Source of the DNA: an uncultured Bacteroidales bacterium
GTDB lineage: Bacteria; Bacteroidota; Bacteroidia; Bacteroidales; UBA932
Assembly: GCA_905233345.1 (NCBI GenBank)
Contig: CAJODQ010000007.1
Coordinates: forward strand, 1 to 59,703
Reading direction: 5' to 3'
DNA length: 59,703 bases
Shown: positions 57,110 through 59,703 of the stretch, piece after piece
Layout of the letters: every line of letters starts with the position of its first letter
Position numbering within the stretch: the first letter of the stretch is position 1
The notes under the pieces: model-generated
Seen by the model: only the letters and a program-made list of their open reading frames with translations
Database searches by the model: none
What the model was told of the DNA's origin: nothing
Translations under genes and position numbers: made by a program

Positions 57110-57727
57110 ATGGAAAACAACTTCTCCGCTGAAAACAGCCTCCGTTTGATCACGGAGACCATTGAACGCAGCCGTCGCACGATGGCCAAGAACTCCGGCA
57201 AGCCGATGATCCTCTGGGGAACGCTTGTCGCCGTCACCGCTGTTATTATTTACTTCCTCTGGGCGAAGACCGGCAATCCGATCTGGAACCTTCTCTGGTT
57301 CGCCATGTCCGCCATCGGCGGCATCTGCACCTATGTAATGGGACGCGACCGTGAGAAAGTCCCTGCCACCGAGATCAACCGTATCCTCGGCAAGGTCTGG
57401 ATGTGGTTCGGCATCTTTGCCACGGGCTTCTATGTCATGCTCTGGGTTGTCGCATGCATTCGCTACGCCGCGAATATGGACGGTGTCGTAGGTGTCGACA
57501 TGACGATGCTTATCCTGATGATGATGGGTCTGTGCGGCGCGATTTCCGGCTCGGTGATGAACCAGAAAGCCGTCTCGCTGTCGTCGGTACTGGCAACGGC
57601 CCTGGCCGTGATCTTCCTGCTGCTGATTCCGGACGGCTCTCCGCTCCAGATCCTGACCTTCCTGATCCTGGGCGTGGTCGCCCTGATCATCCCGGGCCTG
57701 ATTCTTCAACGTAAAGCGAACGCCTAG
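57110..57727 (+). CDS. Membrane protein of a regulator pair
   Basis: A 205-residue protein with a soluble N-terminus (MENNFSAENSLRLITETIERSRRTMAKN) and five to six membrane helices. Similar two-gene arrangements of a membrane protein followed by a MarR/ArsR-like winged-helix protein are common in Bacteroidetes. No transport or catalytic motif was recognised. The ATG at 57110 is preferred over a reading from 57065. Confidence 0.78.
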   Translation: MENNFSAENSLRLITETIERSRRTMAKNSGKPMILWGTLVAVTAVIIYFLWAKTGNPIWNLLWFAMSAIGGICTYVMGRDREKVPATEINRILGKVWMWFGIFATGFYVMLWVVACIRYAANMDGVVGVDMTMLILMMMGLCGAISGSVMNQKAVSLSSVLATALAVIFLLLIPDGSPLQILTFLILGVVALIIPGLILQRKANA

Positions 57728-57729
57728 CC

Positions 57730-58041
57730 ATGCCCGAGACTGGTAAATTCTTCAAGCCGCTGGATCCCCTGCTCCACTCGGAGCTTCGCCTCGCGGTAAT
57801 GTCCATCCTTCTCGACGCAGGCAGTGCAGATTTCGTCTACCTGAAAGCAGAGACGGGCGCGACATCGGGCAACTTGAGCGTGCAGCTCGACAAGTTGCAG
57901 CAGGCGGGCTATATTGAAGTGACAAAGGGATACAAAGGCAAGATGCCGCAGACAGTCTGCAGCATCACCGACAAGGGCCGCGATGCTTTCGCATCGTACG
58001 TCGAAGCCCTCCGCAGCTACATTTCATCGGACAACCGATGA
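57730..58041 (+). CDS. Winged-helix transcriptional regulator
   Basis: A 103-residue protein of the PF13601-type winged helix (DNA-binding) class: LHSELRLAVMSILLDAG, TSGNLSVQLDKLQQAGYIEV (recognition helix) and KMPQTVCSITDKGRDAF. It begins two bases after the membrane protein gene and probably controls their shared promoter, which contains a repeated GTTTAT motif. Confidence 0.85.
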   Translation: MPETGKFFKPLDPLLHSELRLAVMSILLDAGSADFVYLKAETGATSGNLSVQLDKLQQAGYIEVTKGYKGKMPQTVCSITDKGRDAFASYVEALRSYISSDNR

Positions 58042-58056
58042 AAACTTGAAAAAAAA

Positions 58057-58087
58057 TTTGGGAGTGTAAAAAAAGTTCGTACCTTTG
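58057..58087 (+). promoter_or_regulatory. tRNA-Gly promoter
   Basis: TTTG at 58057-58060, 19 bases, TACCTTTG at 58080-58087; exact match. The tRNA starts about 80 bases after the expected transcription start. Confidence 0.75.
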
Positions 58088-58173
58088 CATTCCCAACGCG
58101 GAGATTTTGAGCAAGTCGAGTGAAAAGAAAGTTCGCTTTCTTTTCCGAGACGCAGCCAAAATCCTGCCGCCAG

Positions 58174-58246
<73 letters not shown>

Positions 58247-58248
58247 CC

Positions 58249-58285
58249 AAAACAAATCGGCAGCTTCGGCTGCCGATTTTGTTTT
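58249..58285 (+). terminator. tRNA-Gly terminator
   Basis: AAATCGGCAGC pairs with GCTGCCGATTTT around a TTCG loop (58265-58268), followed by GTTTT. Confidence 0.85.
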
Positions 58286-58455
58286 AGGAAAACGAGCCGA
58301 ACGAAGCGACCCCAGCCCCCTGAGGGGGCGGCCGCCAGAATGGCGGCGGGGGGTAACGCGCAGATCGCGAGTAATGCCCGCGCATCGCGCGGGCTCGAGT
58401 CTCGTTTTCCGCTCAAAGCAAAAAGCAGCAGCCTCTAGGTAGCTGCTTTTTGTTT
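58286..58455 (+). repeat. Hairpin-rich repeat with partial copy of the tRNA-Gly 3' end
   Basis: Hairpins CCCCCTGAGGGGG and CCGCCAGAATGGCGG lie at about 58318-58350, and CGCGCATCGCGCG at about 58380. A perfect 20-bp copy of the tRNA T-arm/acceptor end is at 58395-58414 (original at 58228-58247). A second terminator-like stem (AAAAAGCAGC with GCTGCTTTTT) lies at 58420-58451. It may be the remnant of a second tRNA or an old integration scar. Confidence 0.55.
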
Positions 58456-58488
58456 TGCGGGACGAGGCTCGAAGGAAAAGTCTTCACC

Positions 58489-58581
58489 GTGCGCTTTATA
58501 GACTCCGCCGGACAGATTCACCTTGAAGAAACTGGAATCGCACTCATCCCCGGTGTCGATGAATATGTAATTGTGAAGTAA
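58489..58581 (+). pseudogene. Possible gene remnant
   Basis: An open frame without a convincing ATG encodes about 30 residues (RFIDSAGQIHLEETGIALIP, GVDEYVIVK) and ends at 58581. It reads like the C-terminus of a protein rather than random sequence, but no full gene precedes it. If real, the gene has lost its front part. Weak evidence. Confidence 0.25.
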
Positions 58582-58590
58582 CGCTATTGG

Positions 58591-58613
58591 AAAAAGGGCT
58601 CGTGCCCTTTTTC
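58591..58613 (+). terminator. Terminator after the remnant
   Basis: AAAAAGGGC (58591-58599) pairs with GCCCTTTTT (58604-58612) around TCGT. Confidence 0.75.
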
Positions 58614-58682
58614 TTATCGGCTAATTGACTTATATTTACACCGATAAATCGGAATTTATAATTTCCTCAATGATCTGATTAT

Positions 58683-59048
58683 ATGGATTACCGAGAAGAA
58701 GCCATAGAATGCGTTAAAGATTGTGTCCTCCCGATCCATCAGCAAATATATGCCAAGTATGATGGGGATTTCGACAGGATTTACTCGGAAGGATACAATA
58801 GCAGGTCATATCAGGGTAGGGTGATTGAGCCGGGGAAGGTTTATGAACTGAGTTATCTGGAATGTTCCTGCCCCAAGGTGAAATGCGGGCTCAGGAGCAA
58901 TCCTGAGCAATGCGAGTGTTCTCGACAAAGCATATTATTCATCCTTTCACAGCTTGAGCCTGACAGTCGGTTCGATGTCCGGATCGTGAATACGATACTC
59001 CGAGGGGGCGAACGTTGCACCTTCAGAATAGTAAGACATCCGGTATGA
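58683..59048 (+). CDS. V4R-like small cysteine-rich protein
   Basis: A 121-residue soluble protein. Cysteine clusters YLECSCPKVKCGLR and EQCECSRQSI, then GGERCTFRI, resemble the C-terminal part of V4R/ATC-hydrolase-like (DUF6144-type) domains that bind small hydrophobic ligands or metals. It ends with an ATGA overlap to the phosphatidyltransferase gene, so the two are translated together. No confident family name. Confidence 0.65.
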   Translation: MDYREEAIECVKDCVLPIHQQIYAKYDGDFDRIYSEGYNSRSYQGRVIEPGKVYELSYLECSCPKVKCGLRSNPEQCECSRQSILFILSQLEPDSRFDVRIVNTILRGGERCTFRIVRHPV

Positions 59049-59539
59049 AGCGATTGCCGAATGTCATATCGGTGCTCAGGGTAGCAGGCTCCATCGGCCT
59101 GTTGTTTTGCGATGTGGCCGGATGGATGTTCTGGGCGCTCTATGCGTTGTGTGGCATCAGTGATATGGTTGACGGTTGGCTGGCAAGAAGGCTCCACGCA
59201 GAAAGCAATACTGGAGCCTTTTTGGATAGTGTATCCGACATTTTATTCGTGGCCTGCTGCGCTATCCGGCTGTCGCCTGTCCTTGTAATTCCCACGTGGC
59301 TCTGGATCGGGGCCGGTATAATTGTCACCATCAAGATTATAAACCAGGTATCAGCCGTGGCCGTCTTCAAACGATTCTGTTTTCCTCATACATGGGCCAA
59401 CAAGCTGACCGGTTTCCTGCTATTCCTGACGGTGCCGACAATGTTCTGGTCAATGATTCCGATTTCCATCGTTGCTGCTATATCCACGTTCGCCGCCGTG
59501 CAAGAAGGGCATTATATCAGAACGAAGCATTTTTTTTAA
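59045..59539 (+). CDS. CDP-alcohol phosphatidyltransferase family protein
   Basis: A 164-residue membrane enzyme. The complete family motif is present at about residues 40-65: DMVDGWLAR, then eight residues, GAFLD, three, D. It joins a CDP-linked lipid to an alcohol (as in phosphatidylglycerophosphate or archaetidyl-type synthases), inside the membrane. The acceptor cannot be told. ATG at 59045 overlaps the preceding stop. Confidence 0.88.
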   Translation: MKRLPNVISVLRVAGSIGLLFCDVAGWMFWALYALCGISDMVDGWLARRLHAESNTGAFLDSVSDILFVACCAIRLSPVLVIPTWLWIGAGIIVTIKIINQVSAVAVFKRFCFPHTWANKLTGFLLFLTVPTMFWSMIPISIVAAISTFAAVQEGHYIRTKHFF

Positions 59540-59572
59540 CTTTTCTCTTGACTCGTACCCTACGGCACGTAT

Positions 59573-59580
59573 TATCTTTG
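59573..59580 (+). promoter_or_regulatory. -7 box of the MerR gene
   Basis: TATCTTTG with a TTG at 59548-59550. The long spacer contains GTACC..GGCAC (near 59555-59568), a near-dyad of the sort MerR regulators bind. Confidence 0.5.
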
Positions 59581-59610
59581 CCGGCGAATAACAAAAGTGC
59601 ACGAATTGTT

Positions 59611-59703
59611 ATGGGTAAAAACAAGTTGAAAATCGGGGAGTTTTCCCGCCTGGGCAGAGTGACCGTGAGGGCGCTCAGGCATTACGAGGAGATTGACCTG
59701 CTC
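59611..59703 (+). CDS. MerR-family regulator (partial, runs off the window)
   Basis: 31 residues visible: a short lead, then LKIGEFSRLGRVTVRALRHY, EEIDLL. This is the first half of the MerR-type winged helix. The gene continues beyond the end, so the effector domain is unknown. Confidence 0.85.
   Translation, partial: MGKNKLKIGEFSRLGRVTVRALRHYEEIDLL

Overview
The window reads as chromosome from a GC-rich member of the order Bacteroidales, probably a gut or rumen lineage. Supporting evidence: many gene starts follow Bacteroidetes-type promoters (-33 TTTG, about 19-21 bases, -7 TAnnTTTG) and lack Shine-Dalgarno sequences; the gene content includes GldH, RicT, a PG0541-type efflux accessory protein, fimbrillin-like lipoproteins, a GH26 enzyme with a BACON-like domain and a GH109 enzyme. 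I cannot name a genus from this sequence alone.

Layout. 1-700: AT-rich, with a promoter, a possible nested-helix RNA (243-398) and a 45-residue basic peptide gene whose start codon lies in the RNA's outer helix. 700-6200: small lipoprotein, AGCS amino acid:cation symporter, U32 peptidase-family protein, TPR protein, DUF3109 protein. 6200-18300: mostly housekeeping genes (hemW, an isolated succinate dehydrogenase cytochrome b, pyrH-frr, DNA polymerase III delta prime-ricT-gldH-trmB, polyprenyl synthase, thioredoxin). 18300-24200: a complete RND efflux operon (TolC, adaptor, pump, PG0541-like). 24400-27600: M28 peptidase, acyl carrier protein and a PlsC-type acyltransferase. 27690-29943: first copy of a regulator / small peptide / fimbrillin-like lipoprotein cassette. 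30000-34250: GH26, GNAT, alpha/beta hydrolase, metallophosphoesterase. 34250-34663: hairpin-rich repeats and tRNA-Leu. 34700-45800: OmpA/TPR protein, polyferredoxin plus Tat aldo/keto reductase, HAD phosphatase, flavodiiron protein, two metallopeptidases, free methionine-R-sulfoxide reductase. 45760-51355: a minus-strand run with a CsgG/DUF4810/DUF799-type lipoprotein cluster, an APH-fold sugar kinase, a GH109 glycosidase and an outer-membrane protein. 51400-54774: second copy of the cassette. 54849-59703: HigBA toxin-antitoxin with operator, histidine phosphatase, membrane protein plus winged-helix regulator, tRNA-Gly with a partial duplication, a V4R-like protein with a CDP-alcohol phosphatidyltransferase, and the start of a MerR regulator.

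Most interesting: two paralogous cassettes, each with an AraC-type helix-turn-helix gene (one fused to a membrane domain, one a bare DNA-binding domain), a 42-43 residue peptide gene with a shared core (QG-x-x-CTS ... LP) that is too short for ordinary gene calling, and a fimbrillin-like lipoprotein with nearly identical leader but diverged body. Copy 2 also has a one-helix membrane micropeptide, a 21-bp perfect palindrome and two GACGCA half-sites exactly 21 bp apart just upstream of its promoter, which looks like an AraC-type operator. Other points: short palindromic repeats inserted in frame in three genes, a dispersed hairpin element of about 90 bp present twice, promoters almost touching the start codons of pyrH and the delta prime gene, and a GalNAc-release/kinase gene pair.
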